Assembly (NCBI RefSeq): GCF_000168715.1
Contig: NZ_AASE01000002.1
Span: 62,001 to 126,000 of the forward strand
Origin: Chlorobium ferrooxidans DSM 13031
Lineage (GTDB): Bacteria > Bacteroidota > Chlorobiia > Chlorobiales > Chlorobiaceae
Length of the DNA stretch: 64,000 bases
Reading direction: 5' to 3'
Numbering within the stretch: position 1 is the first letter of the stretch; each line of letters opens with the position of its first letter. The notes under the pieces were generated by a model. It had not been told where the DNA came from. It did no database searches and saw only the letters and a program-made list of their open reading frames with translations. Positions 44,924 through 54,873 of the stretch are shown here, one piece after another. The translations under genes were made by a program, and so were the position numbers.

Positions 44924-47157
44924 GTGTTTTTTTTTTAAATAAATCCCGTTATGCAAGGGCAAAAGTCTTCGCACTTGTTGCCCTTCTTCTCCTCTTTGCC
45001 TTACCGGTAAATGCTCTTCCCGAACCTTCTGAAACAGTCAGAGAAACGGTAACGCCCTATGTCGGCAACATTCGCTTTTCCGGCAATAAATCGATCAGTG
45101 AGGATGAACTCCGCCAGATCATTGCTACCACAGAACACTCATCCTTCCTCGGATTAGGGCTCTTTGGCGGGGCAAAAAAACCATTCAACCCCGAAGAGTT
45201 TAACAAGGATATCTCCCTCATAAAAAAGCTCTACACCTACAAAGGCTATTTTTTCAGTGAGGTAAACACCACTGTTGATAAAAAAGGAGACGGCCGGAAA
45301 GTCAATATCAACATCCGGATCCGTGAAAACGAGCCATCAAGAGTAGACAGCCTCAACTACATTGGTCTTGAGCCAATTTCCGACGAGCTCCGAACGCTCT
45401 TTCTCAATCAGAAACGCCTCAAAGTCAACGATATATTTTCCGTTGAACGACTGATTGAAGAACGAAACCGCACCATCTCCTTTTTCAAAGAGTATGGCTA
45501 TACCTTTTTTCATGAAGACAGTATCCGCATCAAGGTTGATACCGTCGGCACCCATGCCGGCGTCCGGTTCAGGTTCAATCTGCCGCAACGCCTCAAATAC
45601 GGCAGTGTCAATGTCGTTGTCAACACTACTTCGAGAAACACCGGCACCGCAAAAGTACATGCATATACAAAAGAGGGGATCAGCACCACCATTATCGGCA
45701 AACAGAAAATAGCTCCGGATCTCATTGTTTCAGCCATAGAATTCAGACCGGGCGATACAACCCGCCAGAGTCGTGAACAGAACACCCTGCAGAATTTTGG
45801 CCTTACAAACCTCTTTTCCTCTATTTATATCAATCAGGACTCGGTCCGCGCCGGCGAGCTCTTCACCACACTCCATCTGGAAACCGCACCAAAGTACCAG
45901 ATAGAGCCCAAGCTGCTGGTGGACAACCGCTACGGGGAGCTTTTTTTCGGAGGAGCACTGGCCTTTGAAAACAAAAATATCTTTGGTGGAGCTGAAAAAT
46001 TCCTTTCAACGGCAGCTTACGGCACCCAGTCCGGCAGCAGCACCAGACTGCTTTCAAACCTTGCTCCGGGTGATTATGACAAGGTAACTCCCAGGGAGTT
46101 CAGCCTGAAAAACCGGCTGCTTCTGCCTGTTCTTAAAAAACCGGGAAACTTCTATTCCATAACGGCCGAATATGCAACCATAACTCAACCGATACTGCTC
46201 TCAAGCCGGAACGGACTGCTCCGTAGCAGCTACAGTGCAAAACTTGGCCCTTCATCCCGCCTGAATTTCGACTTTTTTGAATTTGAACTGGTACAGAAGG
46301 ACTCCCTTCGCGGCTTTAAAAAGCTCTTTAAAACCGACCTTGCCCGCAATATCGGCATAGACCCGACCAATGAGAGCAGAGTCAACGCGGGAATTGACAG
46401 CCTGCTCAACACCCATGTCAACCAGAGCTTCCGGCTTCGCTATAACTACTCGAACCGGCTGAATGCACTGCCCGAAAAAACAATCTGGAACCTCGATCTG
46501 CTCGTTGAAGAGTCCGGTAGTCTGGCATGGCTCGTTGACAACTATCTTGACAAAAAACCGTATGCAGGCTTTACCGAGAGTGACCCCCAGATATTCGGCA
46601 TAGCCTATTCCCAGTATGTCAAGCTGGAATCAGGTATGGGATTTGCCAAAAACCTTTCACCCGGCAGCCAGCTGGCAGGGAGATGGAGTATCGGGTTGAT
46701 GCGGCCGTACGGCAAGGCTGAAACGACTCCCGAAGAACGGCGATTTTATGCCGGCGGGCCGAACAGTATGCGCGGCTGGCTGTTCAACACCCTTGGCCCC
46801 GGCAGGAGCGCCAGTGAAGCTGCCTCAAATTTCGGGGCGGACATCAAGCTTGAGCTCGGTTTGGAGTACCGTCTCAAATTCTTCAGGTTCTTCAAGCAGC
46901 AATCAGGAGTCACCTTCTTTACCGATGTCGGTAACATCTGGGATCGAACCGGGCCATACGCCCTGACACTGCGCTCGTTGAGAAGAGATTTTGCCTGGGA
47001 TGCAGGCGCCGGATTCAGAATAGGCTCCCCGATCGGTCCCTTCCGTTTTGACTTCGCCTGGAAAATCCATGACCCGGCTGAAGTGCAGCCATGGCGAATA
47101 GCTCAATGGCGCCTGAAAGACTACACCTTCAATTTTGGAATTGGAGAGGCTTTTTAA
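44924..47157 (+). CDS. Omp85/BamA-family outer-membrane protein with a frame-disrupted start
   Basis: The frame ending at 47157 runs open from 44902. It encodes a signal peptide (KVFALVALLLLFALPVNA), POTRA-like domains (VGNIRFSGNKSISEDELRQI and later repeats) and a barrel with the VRGF-like motif GGPNSMRGW, ending FNFGIGEAF. Omp85 proteins insert or translocate outer-membrane proteins. In frame there is no ATG, GTG or TTG until the GTG at 45919, deep inside the protein. A GTG at 44924 preceded by GGGAG lies just before ten T residues, one base out of frame. Adding one T, or removing two, would give a normal protein of about 740 residues. True start and expression state are uncertain. Confidence 0.75.
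44927..44936 (+). promoter_or_regulatory. T10 homopolymer at the Omp85 start codon
   Basis: Ten consecutive T residues follow the GTG at 44924. As written, the GTG frame stops after three Phe codons (TAA at 44936-44938). A change of +1 or -2 in the tract opens the full Omp85 frame. Tracts of this length are prone to replication or transcription slippage and to sequencing error. Confidence 0.65.
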
Positions 47158-47205
47158 TTATTTCATTACAAGGATATTTTTTTCACGATCAACAGAAGTA
47201 CAACC

Positions 47206-47871
47206 ATGCCTGCACACTCAACACTCCTGGCCCCATCCATTCTCTCGGCAGACTTCACAGATCTCCGTTCATCAATAGCAATCGCTGAAAATGCGGGCGC
47301 CGAGTGGATTCACTGCGATATCATGGACGGAAACTTTGTACCGAACATCACCTTCGGGCCATTCATCGTTCAGGCAATCGCATCATGTACCTCCATGATC
47401 ATCGATACACACCTCATGATTGCCGCACCGGACCGTTACATCGAGGAGTTTGTCAAGGCAGGATCACACCAGATCACCGTCCACCAGGAGGCCTGCCCGC
47501 ACCTGCACCGCACCATTCAGTTCATCAAAAGTCTCGGAGCAAAAGCGGGAGTCTCGATCAACCCCGGAACACCGGTCTCAACGCTTGAATCGATTCTACC
47601 CGACCTTGACCTTGTTCTCCTGATGTCGGTCAATCCCGGTTTCGGCGGCCAGAAGTTTATCCCCTCTTCAATAGGAAAGATCAGAGAGCTGCACAACATG
47701 CGCACAAGGATCAATCCTGAGCTGGTTATCGCTATTGATGGCGGTATTACGGAGGATAATGCTCAGGAGGTTGTTTCAGCAGGAGCCGATGCGCTGATAG
47801 CGGGTACCGCGTTCTTCAAGGCCGCAAACCCTGCGGAAACAGCGGCAAAAATCAGGGCTTTGACCAGGTAA
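47206..47871 (+). CDS. rpe: Ribulose-phosphate 3-epimerase
   Basis: Interconverts ribulose-5-phosphate and xylulose-5-phosphate. 221 residues, TIM barrel. Motifs: [49 protein letters not shown] and [11 protein letters not shown] with the phosphate-binding GTAFFKA. Metal ligands are intact. The 3' end overlaps the convergent trpC by 20 bp, with no terminator between. Confidence 0.97.
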   Translation: MPAHSTLLAPSILSADFTDLRSSIAIAENAGAEWIHCDIMDGNFVPNITFGPFIVQAIASCTSMIIDTHLMIAAPDRYIEEFVKAGSHQITVHQEACPHLHRTIQFIKSLGAKAGVSINPGTPVSTLESILPDLDLVLLMSVNPGFGGQKFIPSSIGKIRELHNMRTRINPELVIAIDGGITEDNAQEVVSAGADALIAGTAFFKAANPAETAAKIRALTR

Positions 47872-48637
47872 GCGAAGAGAGTTCCGGACTGGTATGCAGC
47901 CCCTCTCCTATCAGCACGGCATCGAAAGATGCCTGCTCGATCAGGGCAATATCGGCGGCGGTTTTCAGACCGCTCTCGGCCACAGCCAATACGCCGGATG
48001 GAATGTAGGGCCGGAGGATCACGGAGGTCTGGATATCAACCGAAAAGTCCTTGAGATTGCGGTTGTTCACGCCGATTATCGCTGCGCCGGCTTCAACTGC
48101 CTGCTCAAGCTCTTTATGATCGTGAACCTCTACCAGCACATGCAGGCCTATTGAAGCTGCTACCTGTAAATAGTCCGCAAGCTGGCTGCGGTCAAGCGCG
48201 GCAACGATGAGCAGAATGGCATCAGCTCCGATCAGGCGTGACTCAAAAATCTGGGTTTCATCGATAATAAAATCCTTTCGCAGAACCGGCAGCGGAAATG
48301 AACGGCTGACAAGCTGGAGATAGTCGTTCGAACCCTGAAAAAACCGGCGGTCGGTCAGCACCGAATAAGCCGAGGCACCGAGTTCCAGGTAGCGACCGGC
48401 AATCGCCGCAGGATCAAAATCGTGTACTATAAGACCGCGCGAGGGAGAGGCTTTTTTGATTTCAGCAATAAGCCTTACCCCCCCGTCACTTCTTTTGAGG
48501 GCGGCGGTAAAATCACGGCACAAAGCAAAAGAGCCCTGCTCCGCCATATAGCGCTGCAGGGGCTTCTCTTTTTTGAGCTCCGCTATCTCCCGTCTCTTCT
48601 CCTCTAAAATCCTGGTAAGGTAGGTCATGGCGCTCAC
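47852..48637 (-). CDS. trpC: Indole-3-glycerol phosphate synthase
   Basis: Tryptophan biosynthesis enzyme of 261 residues. The active-site blocks are [50 protein letters not shown] and [12 protein letters not shown]. The ATG overlaps the stop of carB by 4 bp; an internal ATG three codons in is possible. No other trp gene is near. The 3' end overlaps rpe in opposite orientation. Confidence 0.96.
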   Translation of the reverse strand: MSAMTYLTRILEEKRREIAELKKEKPLQRYMAEQGSFALCRDFTAALKRSDGGVRLIAEIKKASPSRGLIVHDFDPAAIAGRYLELGASAYSVLTDRRFFQGSNDYLQLVSRSFPLPVLRKDFIIDETQIFESRLIGADAILLIVAALDRSQLADYLQVAASIGLHVLVEVHDHKELEQAVEAGAAIIGVNNRNLKDFSVDIQTSVILRPYIPSGVLAVAESGLKTAADIALIEQASFDAVLIGEGLHTSPELSSLTWSKP

Positions 48638-50112
48638 TCGGCGGCAGCAAGTTCCCTGAGCTCATTTTCGAACTCAACGATCTGGCGGATATTGTCGAGA
48701 AACCATGGATCAATTCCGGTTGACTGATGCACCTCATCAATGGTCGCACCCGCCTGAAATGCGTAACGGAGATAAAAGATCCTGTCCGCTTTCGGTATCC
48801 TTATCTTCTCCAGAATATCCTCTTTGGCAAACTTCTTCTGCTGCTGCGTCATATCAAGCACATTCATGATATCCTTGCCGTCGGAGCCAAGACCGGCACG
48901 ACCGATCTCAAGTCCCCTGAGCGACTTCTGCAGCGCTTCGCGGAAGTTGCGGCCGAACGCCATCACTTCACCGACCGACTTCATCTGCACACCCAGACGG
49001 GCGTCAACATTCTTGAACTTTTCAAAATCCCAGCGGGGAACCTTGACGACGCAGTAATCAATGACCGGCTCAAAACTGGCCGGAGTGGTTTTAGTGATAT
49101 CATTGAGAATTTCGTCGAGTGTATAACCCACGGCAAGCTTTGCCGCAACCTTGGCAATCGGAAATCCGGTCGCCTTGGAGGCCAGTGCAGAGCTGCGCGA
49201 CACACGCGGATTCATCTCAATAACAACGATACGGCCATTCCCTGGATGAATGGCAAACTGGATATTGCTGCCGCCGGTCTCAACACCGATTTCGCGGATA
49301 ATCCGGACCGAAGCATCCCTGAGCTCCTGGTACTGGCGGTCGGTAAGTGTCTGGGCTGGCGCTACGGTAATACTGTCGCCGGTGTGCACGCCCATCGGAT
49401 CAAAATTTTCGATAGAGCAGACAATAATGACATTATCGGCCAGATCACGAATCACCTCAAGCTCATACTCCTTCCAGCCGAAGAGGCACTCCTCAACCAG
49501 CACTTCACTGATGGGACTTTCAGCAAGACCTCTGCGGACCGCTTCATAATAGTCTGACTTGGTTTCGGCAAAACCGCCGCCGGTACCTCCAAGCGTAAAC
49601 GAGGGACGGATAATGATCGGAAGACCTATCTCCTCAAGCGCCTCTTTTGCCTCTTTTTCATTGCGGACAAAAACACCCTTGGCCATCTCAAGGCCTATTT
49701 TCTTCATGGCATCGCTGAAAAACTCACGGTTTTCAGCCTTTCTGATTGCGCGAAGCTTTGCGCCGATAAGCTCAACCCCGTTACGTTCAAGAATGCCGGA
49801 CTCGGCAAGAGCGACCGCCGTATTCAATGCAGTCTGACCGCCCATGGTAGGCAGAAGCGCATCAGGCTTCTCCTTCTCTATGATTTTCTGCACATACTCC
49901 GGTGTAATCGGCTCAATATAGGTGGCATCGGCAAACTCAACATCGGTCATAATGGTCGCCGGATTGCTGTTCACCAGAATAACACGATAGCCATCCTCCT
50001 TGAGAGCACGGCAGGCCTGAGTGCCGGAATAATCAAACTCACAGGCCTGACCGATCACAATAGGACCGGCCCCAATCACTAAAATCGACTTTATATCTTC
50101 CCGCTTTGGCAC
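48634..50112 (-). CDS. carB: Carbamoyl-phosphate synthase large subunit, N-terminal half (split CarB)
   Basis: 492 residues, under half of the usual ~1070-residue CarB. It has the first synthetase unit: a pre-ATP-grasp start [37 protein letters not shown], the ATP-grasp core [17 protein letters not shown] and [20 protein letters not shown]. It ends partway through the oligomerisation region ([19 protein letters not shown]), before the second synthetase and allosteric domains. The second half must be encoded elsewhere. Split CarB genes are known in some bacteria and archaea. It is coupled to trpC. Confidence 0.93.
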   Translation of the reverse strand: MPKREDIKSILVIGAGPIVIGQACEFDYSGTQACRALKEDGYRVILVNSNPATIMTDVEFADATYIEPITPEYVQKIIEKEKPDALLPTMGGQTALNTAVALAESGILERNGVELIGAKLRAIRKAENREFFSDAMKKIGLEMAKGVFVRNEKEAKEALEEIGLPIIIRPSFTLGGTGGGFAETKSDYYEAVRRGLAESPISEVLVEECLFGWKEYELEVIRDLADNVIIVCSIENFDPMGVHTGDSITVAPAQTLTDRQYQELRDASVRIIREIGVETGGSNIQFAIHPGNGRIVVIEMNPRVSRSSALASKATGFPIAKVAAKLAVGYTLDEILNDITKTTPASFEPVIDYCVVKVPRWDFEKFKNVDARLGVQMKSVGEVMAFGRNFREALQKSLRGLEIGRAGLGSDGKDIMNVLDMTQQQKKFAKEDILEKIRIPKADRIFYLRYAFQAGATIDEVHQSTGIDPWFLDNIRQIVEFENELRELAAAE

Positions 50113-50196
50113 GTTGTTTCGGGTTTTAATACTTGGTAAGCTTCAAAATGAACGTAATGTACAAAATATTTGCCGAGTTTCACCCCTCTTCATCTT

Positions 50197-50224
50197 GTCC
50201 ACCAGCGTCCACTACACTCCACTC
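50197..50224 (-). repeat. Short GTCCAC array 3' of the JAMM gene
   Basis: Two GTCCAC units and one CTCCACT unit (GTCCACCAGCGTCCACTACA and ACTCCACTCTC) end 8 bp before the stop codon of the minus-strand JAMM gene. In the gene's sense this reads as GTGGAC repeats in the 3' untranslated region. Confidence 0.7.
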
Positions 50225-50231
50225 TCTTCCG

Positions 50232-50663
50232 CTACTCCATCACCCTGATCTGCTCCTGGTGAAAACCGCCTGACTCACGTCTCAGCCATGCCGTTACCTC
50301 TTTCGGTTCACGATTCATCAGTGAAATAATCAGCATGGTATGGCCCGATCGGGCAAAATCAACATCGTGAAGTGACGGAATCGCCGGCGAATTGATATGC
50401 GAGTGGTAGGAACCGACAATCTGGTAACCGAGGCGTTCGGCCTCCCTCTCGACAGCGTCATACTCATTATGCGAAATCTCAAAACCATGTTCCCGTCCGG
50501 AATAAAGGCAGTTCCTGCAGGGAGCAACCTCATAGACAATGTTCTCGATATTGCCCCGGTGATCTACATTTTTCACTCCCGCAAGCAGCCCGCAGCACTC
50601 ATAGGGCAGTTCCCGGAAAGCCTGTTCCTGAATAATTTCAAATTTACGCCTGAGTAGTTTCAT
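50232..50663 (-). CDS. JAMM/MPN metallopeptidase-like protein
   Basis: 143 residues. The JAMM zinc site H-x-H-x7-S-x2-D is complete in GSYHSHINSPAIPSLHDVD, and the upstream Glu lies in LPYECCGLLAG. Bacterial members desulfurate or release ubiquitin-like sulfur carriers (e.g. for cysteine or thiamine synthesis), or act on unknown isopeptides. No sulfur-carrier gene is adjacent, so the substrate is open. It may be transcribed with carB downstream. Confidence 0.88.
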   Translation of the reverse strand: MKLLRRKFEIIQEQAFRELPYECCGLLAGVKNVDHRGNIENIVYEVAPCRNCLYSGREHGFEISHNEYDAVEREAERLGYQIVGSYHSHINSPAIPSLHDVDFARSGHTMLIISLMNREPKEVTAWLRRESGGFHQEQIRVME

Positions 50664-50720
50664 AAAACAACTATCGATTGACTTGATACGTAAACCTTGT
50701 AGATATAGGCACCTTTTTTA

Positions 50721-50974
50721 TAGGCCCTTTTTAAAATTGTCATGAGCGGTTTGAGGATTTTTGAACCACGAAACAGACGAAATTACACGAAATTATGCAC
50801 AAAAAACCATGCTGCTGTTCTCTTCGACTCAACACTCGCTACTCAGCACTTTTTTCCTCTTGTCCACCAGCGTCCACTTCTGTCCACCATCTCTTCGTCC
50901 ACTCAGTCCACTTTCTTCATCTTCCTCTTCCCAAAGCACTTAAGGGCAGCGCTATAAATCGTCATGAGCGGTAA
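50721..50974. repeat. Composite repeat region with two MITE-like left ends and a GTCCAC array
   Basis: A MITE-like left end (GGCCCTTTTTAAAATTGTCA, then TGAGCGGTTTGAGGATTT) starts near 50722 and runs into ACCACGAAACAGACGAAAT, as in the 61.7-kb element. A GTCCAC array follows at 50862-50913. A second left end in the same direction, GGGCAGCGCTATAAATCG, lies at 50945-50962 and stops near the purD stop. No matching right end is visible, so this is a truncated or rearranged copy. It fills most of the 315-bp gap; no gene is seen. Confidence 0.65.
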
Positions 50975-50978
50975 TCCC

Positions 50979-52268
50979 CTAAAGCGCTTTTGCCCCTATA
51001 TCGCTTCGATAATATGCTCCCTCAAAACTGATTTTTTCAACAGCCTCATAGGCTCGGTCAATACTCTCTCTGAGCGTATCACCGAGAGCGGTAACCGAAA
51101 AAACCCTCCCCCCCGCCGTTAACAGTCTCGCGCCATCCAGGCTCGTTCCGGCATGAAAAACCATACACCCCTCCAAACTCTCCACTCCGTCGGCAATAGT
51201 GACCGGTTTACCGGTTTCATAATGATCCGGATAGCCGCCGGAAGCCATAACAACCGTCGCAGCAGATTGCTGATACATCTCGAACGGTACCTCATTGAGC
51301 CGTCCATCACCATCAACACTTGCCTGAAGGGCCGCGATCAGGTCGCTTTTCAAAAGCGGAAGCACCACCTGGGTTTCCGGATCACCGAGACGCGCATTGT
51401 ACTCAACTACTGAAGGTTCACCGCCATCAATCATCAGACCGACATACAAAAAGCCTGTATAGGGATAACCTTCCGAAGCCATCCCGGCAAGAGTAGGACG
51501 GATAACCCGCTCTTCAACCTTTCGCATAACCTCGGCACTCACCAGCGGAGCCGGGGCATAAGCACCCATTCCCCCGGTGTTTTTCCCGGTATCCCCGTCG
51601 CCTATCCGCTTATGGTCCTGTGCAGAGAGAAACAACCTGTAGCTGACACCATCGGTCAGGGCAAAAACGCTTGCCTCCTCTCCCTTTAAAAAATCCTCGA
51701 TAACCACCTCATCGGCGGCATCTCCGAAAATACGATCGTCAAAAAGCTCGATGATGGTCCGCAAAGCAACGTCACGGTCTTCGGCAATAATCACACCCTT
51801 ACCTCCGCAGAGACCGCTGGCCTTGATGACCTGGGGCCAGGAGCGTTCCGGAAGTGCACCGAGGTAGCTGACAGCGGAGGCCGAATCGCGGAACACACGA
51901 TACCCGGCAGTGGGAATATGATGCCGCTGCATAAACTCCTTGGCAAACACCTTGCTCGATTCAAGACGGGCAGCATCCCTTGTCGGGCCGACGATCTTTT
52001 TACCGGAACGGCGAAACAGATCGACAATACCCAGTTCAAGCGGCTGTTCAGGGCCGACAACCGTCAGCTCAACACCTGTTTCTCCGGCAAATTGCAATAA
52101 ACCGTCCAGATCGGTTGCCTTGAGCGCAACATTGTGGACTTTACCACCCATCATGGCGGTTCCTCCATTGCCGGGAGCAACAAAAACGGCTTGCACCCGT
52201 TCACTTTGTGCTGCTGCCCGCGCCATGGCATGCTCCCGGGCTCCGCTTCCAATAATCAAAACATTCAT
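50979..52268 (-). CDS. purD: Phosphoribosylamine--glycine ligase (GAR synthetase)
   Basis: Purine biosynthesis enzyme of 429 residues from the ATG at 52268, preceded by GAGAG. This start gives the usual MNVLIIGSGAREHAMARAAA; ATGs 18 and 120 bp upstream are less likely. ATP-grasp features: VIKASGLCGGKGVIIAED, EEASVFALTDG, GGMGAYAPAP and VEYNARLGDPETQVVLPLL. All are intact. Its 3' end touches the composite repeat. Confidence 0.97.
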   Translation of the reverse strand: MNVLIIGSGAREHAMARAAAQSERVQAVFVAPGNGGTAMMGGKVHNVALKATDLDGLLQFAGETGVELTVVGPEQPLELGIVDLFRRSGKKIVGPTRDAARLESSKVFAKEFMQRHHIPTAGYRVFRDSASAVSYLGALPERSWPQVIKASGLCGGKGVIIAEDRDVALRTIIELFDDRIFGDAADEVVIEDFLKGEEASVFALTDGVSYRLFLSAQDHKRIGDGDTGKNTGGMGAYAPAPLVSAEVMRKVEERVIRPTLAGMASEGYPYTGFLYVGLMIDGGEPSVVEYNARLGDPETQVVLPLLKSDLIAALQASVDGDGRLNEVPFEMYQQSAATVVMASGGYPDHYETGKPVTIADGVESLEGCMVFHAGTSLDGARLLTAGGRVFSVTALGDTLRESIDRAYEAVEKISFEGAYYRSDIGAKAL

Positions 52269-52412
52269 AGCTCTCAGTGTGGGCATCAGCCGCAGTTCAC
52301 CCTGTGGTTTATCGGCGTGGTTTATTAAATTACTCCCGTTCATACAGCAGGTAGCATGTATATAATGCAGGCAGGGTAAAATAAACAATAAAAAAAATTT
52401 GCCACCCCTTTT

Positions 52413-53030
52413 ATGGCACTCTCACCGGTAATTACCCGGCATATCCTGCCGTTTGTGCTGAAGCTTCTCTATAAAAGCCTCCGCATATCAGTGACGCCTC
52501 CGGAAGGAGAGATGAGAGTGCACGGAAAAGGAACCATTTTCGCATTCTGGCACGGCAAAATGGTTGCCGGATGGCTCCTGGCACGGGAACTCTTTCCCGG
52601 AGAGCCTACCGCTGCGGTGGTAAGTCAGTCAAAAGACGGGCGCATTCTTTCCGATGCACTGCAGCAGCTCGGCTATGCACTCATCAGGGGGTCAAGCTCC
52701 AGGGGAAGCGTTGAAGTCATACGAGCCATGCAGCAGACTCTCGAAAAAGGGGATATTGTTGTCATTACTCCTGACGGACCAAGGGGACCGATAAACCAGT
52801 TCAAGTATGGCTCTATCCGGCTCGCTGCCCGCAACCGCTCTCCTCTGATTTTTGCCCGAATCAGCTATGCCGCATCCTGGAGGCTCAAAAGCTGGGACCG
52901 GTTTGAAATCCCGAAACCCTTCACCAGAACGACGGTCACACTCCAGCTCATAGAACTCCCCGAATTCAGAAGTGAAGAGGAACTTCACGCCTGCTGCAAA
53001 CAACTTTCTGAACAACTGAGCCATGCATAA
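52413..53030 (+). CDS. DUF374 family lysophospholipid/lipid A-type acyltransferase
   Basis: 205 residues. The acyltransferase site is the FWHGKM block near 45 (His with nearby Lys), and the PDGPRGPINQFKYG block follows near 128. An N-terminal hydrophobic segment (HILPFVLKLLY) suggests membrane association. DUF374 proteins are thought to transfer acyl chains to lipid A or glycerolipids. Its end overlaps lpxK by 8 bp, which supports a lipopolysaccharide role. The gene could encode the late acyltransferase or a 3-deoxy-sugar-associated function; unresolved. Confidence 0.85.
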   Translation: MALSPVITRHILPFVLKLLYKSLRISVTPPEGEMRVHGKGTIFAFWHGKMVAGWLLARELFPGEPTAAVVSQSKDGRILSDALQQLGYALIRGSSSRGSVEVIRAMQQTLEKGDIVVITPDGPRGPINQFKYGSIRLAARNRSPLIFARISYAASWRLKSWDRFEIPKPFTRTTVTLQLIELPEFRSEEELHACCKQLSEQLSHA

Positions 53031-54090
53031 CCCGCTCTCCATACTTCTCCGTCCCGTCGCTCTCCTCTATGGCTCCATCATGCAACTGCGCAATGCACTC
53101 TTCGAGCGCACACTCTTCAGCCGATGGAGCTCCCCGATTCCGGTTGTCTCAATCGGCAACCTTACGGCAGGAGGAACAGGCAAAACTCCGCTCGTTGACT
53201 GGATTGTCAAATACTACCTCTCAATCGGCTGTAAACCGGCAATCATCTCGCGTGGTTACCGGCGGGAGTCAAAAGGGGTAAAACTGGTTTCAGACGGCAA
53301 CAGAGTTCTGCTCGGCAGCAGGGAGGCCGGAGATGAAACAACAATGCTTGCATGGAACAATCCCGATGCCATTGTCATTGTTGGCGAAAAACGAAAGGCT
53401 GCTGTAACCTGGATGATCAGGCACTTTTCACGAAGAGTTCCCTCGGTCATCATTCTTGACGATGCATTCCAGCACCGTCAGATCGGCCGCGAGCTTGACA
53501 TCGCCATTATCAATGCCGCTGAACCCTATTTCAAGGCCAGACTGCTGCCCGAAGGGCGATTGAGAGAACCCCTGAAAAATATTGCACGAGCCGACCTGAT
53601 TCTTCTCAACAAAATCAGTGACCTTGAAGAGGCCGAAATCCTGAAAAAAGAGCTGGAAAAAACCGGAAGGCCGGTTATAAAAGCCCGTATCAAAACCGGA
53701 GACCTTGTCTGCCTTTCAGGGGAATTTATCTCTTCAGATGAGGCCCCCCTGCCCGAAAGCCTTAACGCCCTTGCCTTTGCCGGTATCGCTTCGCCCGGCA
53801 GCTTTCTGGAAAGTCTTAAATCAAAGGGGGTAACCGTCTCGGCTCACCGTTTTTTCAAGGATCACGAGCCGTTCACCGCAAAAAAACTACAGTCAATACG
53901 GCGTGAAGCCGATGAAAAGGGGCTCTGTCTGATTACGACCGAAAAAGACTACTTCCGTCTGCTCGGCAGTCCGGAACTGATCAGCATCATAACCGCAAGA
54001 CCCAGCTACTACCTCAAAATAGAAACCGACATCTTTGAAGGAAAAGAGATACTCCAAAAGATGCTGCGAGAAGCTGCCGGGTTGAAATAG
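53023..54090 (+). CDS. lpxK: Tetraacyldisaccharide 4'-kinase
   Basis: Phosphorylates the 4' position of the lipid A disaccharide precursor. 355 residues. The P-loop IGNLTAGGTGKTP is at 44-56, an N-terminal membrane helix (LRPVALLYGSIMQLRNALFE) precedes it, and the conserved ILDDAFQHRQIGRELDI block with the family's Asp-Asp-x-x-Gln pattern follows. It is coupled to the DUF374 acyltransferase upstream. Confidence 0.95.
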   Translation: MHNPLSILLRPVALLYGSIMQLRNALFERTLFSRWSSPIPVVSIGNLTAGGTGKTPLVDWIVKYYLSIGCKPAIISRGYRRESKGVKLVSDGNRVLLGSREAGDETTMLAWNNPDAIVIVGEKRKAAVTWMIRHFSRRVPSVIILDDAFQHRQIGRELDIAIINAAEPYFKARLLPEGRLREPLKNIARADLILLNKISDLEEAEILKKELEKTGRPVIKARIKTGDLVCLSGEFISSDEAPLPESLNALAFAGIASPGSFLESLKSKGVTVSAHRFFKDHEPFTAKKLQSIRREADEKGLCLITTEKDYFRLLGSPELISIITARPSYYLKIETDIFEGKEILQKMLREAAGLK

Positions 54091-54189
54091 AGGAACGAGG
54101 AGTTAAAGGACAGCAAAGAGAACAACGACGAAGAGAAAAATCTCCTTCTTCGGCTCAGCACTCAGAACTTTTCTTCCGCCTCTTCTCTT

Positions 54190-54241
54190 GTCCACTCGCG
54201 TCCACTTCTGTCCACAAGTTCTTCGTCCACTCAGTCCACTT
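54190..54241 (-). repeat. GTCCAC array between lpxK and the isochorismatase gene
   Basis: Five GTCCAC units (GTCCACTCGCGTCCACTTCT, GTCCACAAG, GTCCACTCAGTCCACTTT) end 6 bp before the stop codon of the convergent minus-strand gene. In that gene's sense they are GTGGAC repeats. A few GGAC and GACGAAGAG elements (54104-54134) face lpxK in the same relative sense. Confidence 0.85.
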
Positions 54242-54246
54242 TCCCC

Positions 54247-54789
54247 CTACTCTTTGACAATCTTCGAAACCGCCTTGAATGTATCGCCTTCAGCCACCCG
54301 CAGCAATTCAAAGAGAGCCATTTCACTGCTGGTCAGGGAGGCTCCGGCCTTTTCAATACAGCGAATTCCAAGATTTTTGTTCTCTTCGCTTCTTGACGAA
54401 ACGGCATCGGTCACCAGATGAACATTATAACCAAACTCGATCAGTTCAACCGCTGTCTGGTAGACGCAGACATGGGTCTCAATGCCGGCAACAAGAATAT
54501 CATTGCGGTTGAATGAACGGAGCCGGTGCATGAACTCCGGACTGCCGCAACAACTGAACGCAAGCTTCTCAACGGGAACATTTCCGGGCAACAGCTCCAT
54601 CAACGACTCAATGGTATGGCCCAGCCCCTTCGGATACTGTTCGGTGACCAGCACCGGCACCTCAAGCACCTGACAGGCCCGTATCAAGCGGCTGAGCGTG
54701 CCCTCCACCTTTGCCGCTTCAAATACACCCTTTGCCAGCCGGCCCTGTACATCAATAAGCAGAAGCAGCGTATCCTTAGGAGTAATCAT
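54247..54789 (-). CDS. Isochorismatase-like cysteine hydrolase
   Basis: 180 residues. The catalytic triad is visible: Asp13 in LLLLIDVQGRL, Lys75 in PVEKLAFSCCG, and Cys108 in VAGIETHVCVYQTAVELI, with the preceding cis-peptide Ile-Glu. The closest type is the YcaC/ISOC group of unknown substrate; nicotinamidases and isochorismatases share the fold. No siderophore or NAD gene is nearby, so no substrate is proposed. The array described above lies directly 3'. Confidence 0.87.
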   Translation of the reverse strand: MITPKDTLLLLIDVQGRLAKGVFEAAKVEGTLSRLIRACQVLEVPVLVTEQYPKGLGHTIESLMELLPGNVPVEKLAFSCCGSPEFMHRLRSFNRNDILVAGIETHVCVYQTAVELIEFGYNVHLVTDAVSSRSEENKNLGIRCIEKAGASLTSSEMALFELLRVAEGDTFKAVSKIVKE

Positions 54790-54873
54790 AGTTGTGTGTT
54801 GATTGAAAAAACTTTAGATAGCAAGAGAATGTTGTACGGATAAAGCAACAAAGTGACAAATATGTAACATTTA

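Noticed and set aside
50862-50913. CRISPR array interpretation of the GTCCAC repeats
   Set aside because: Units are only 6-9 bases, spacers are 3-9 bases and themselves recur between loci, and no cas genes are present.
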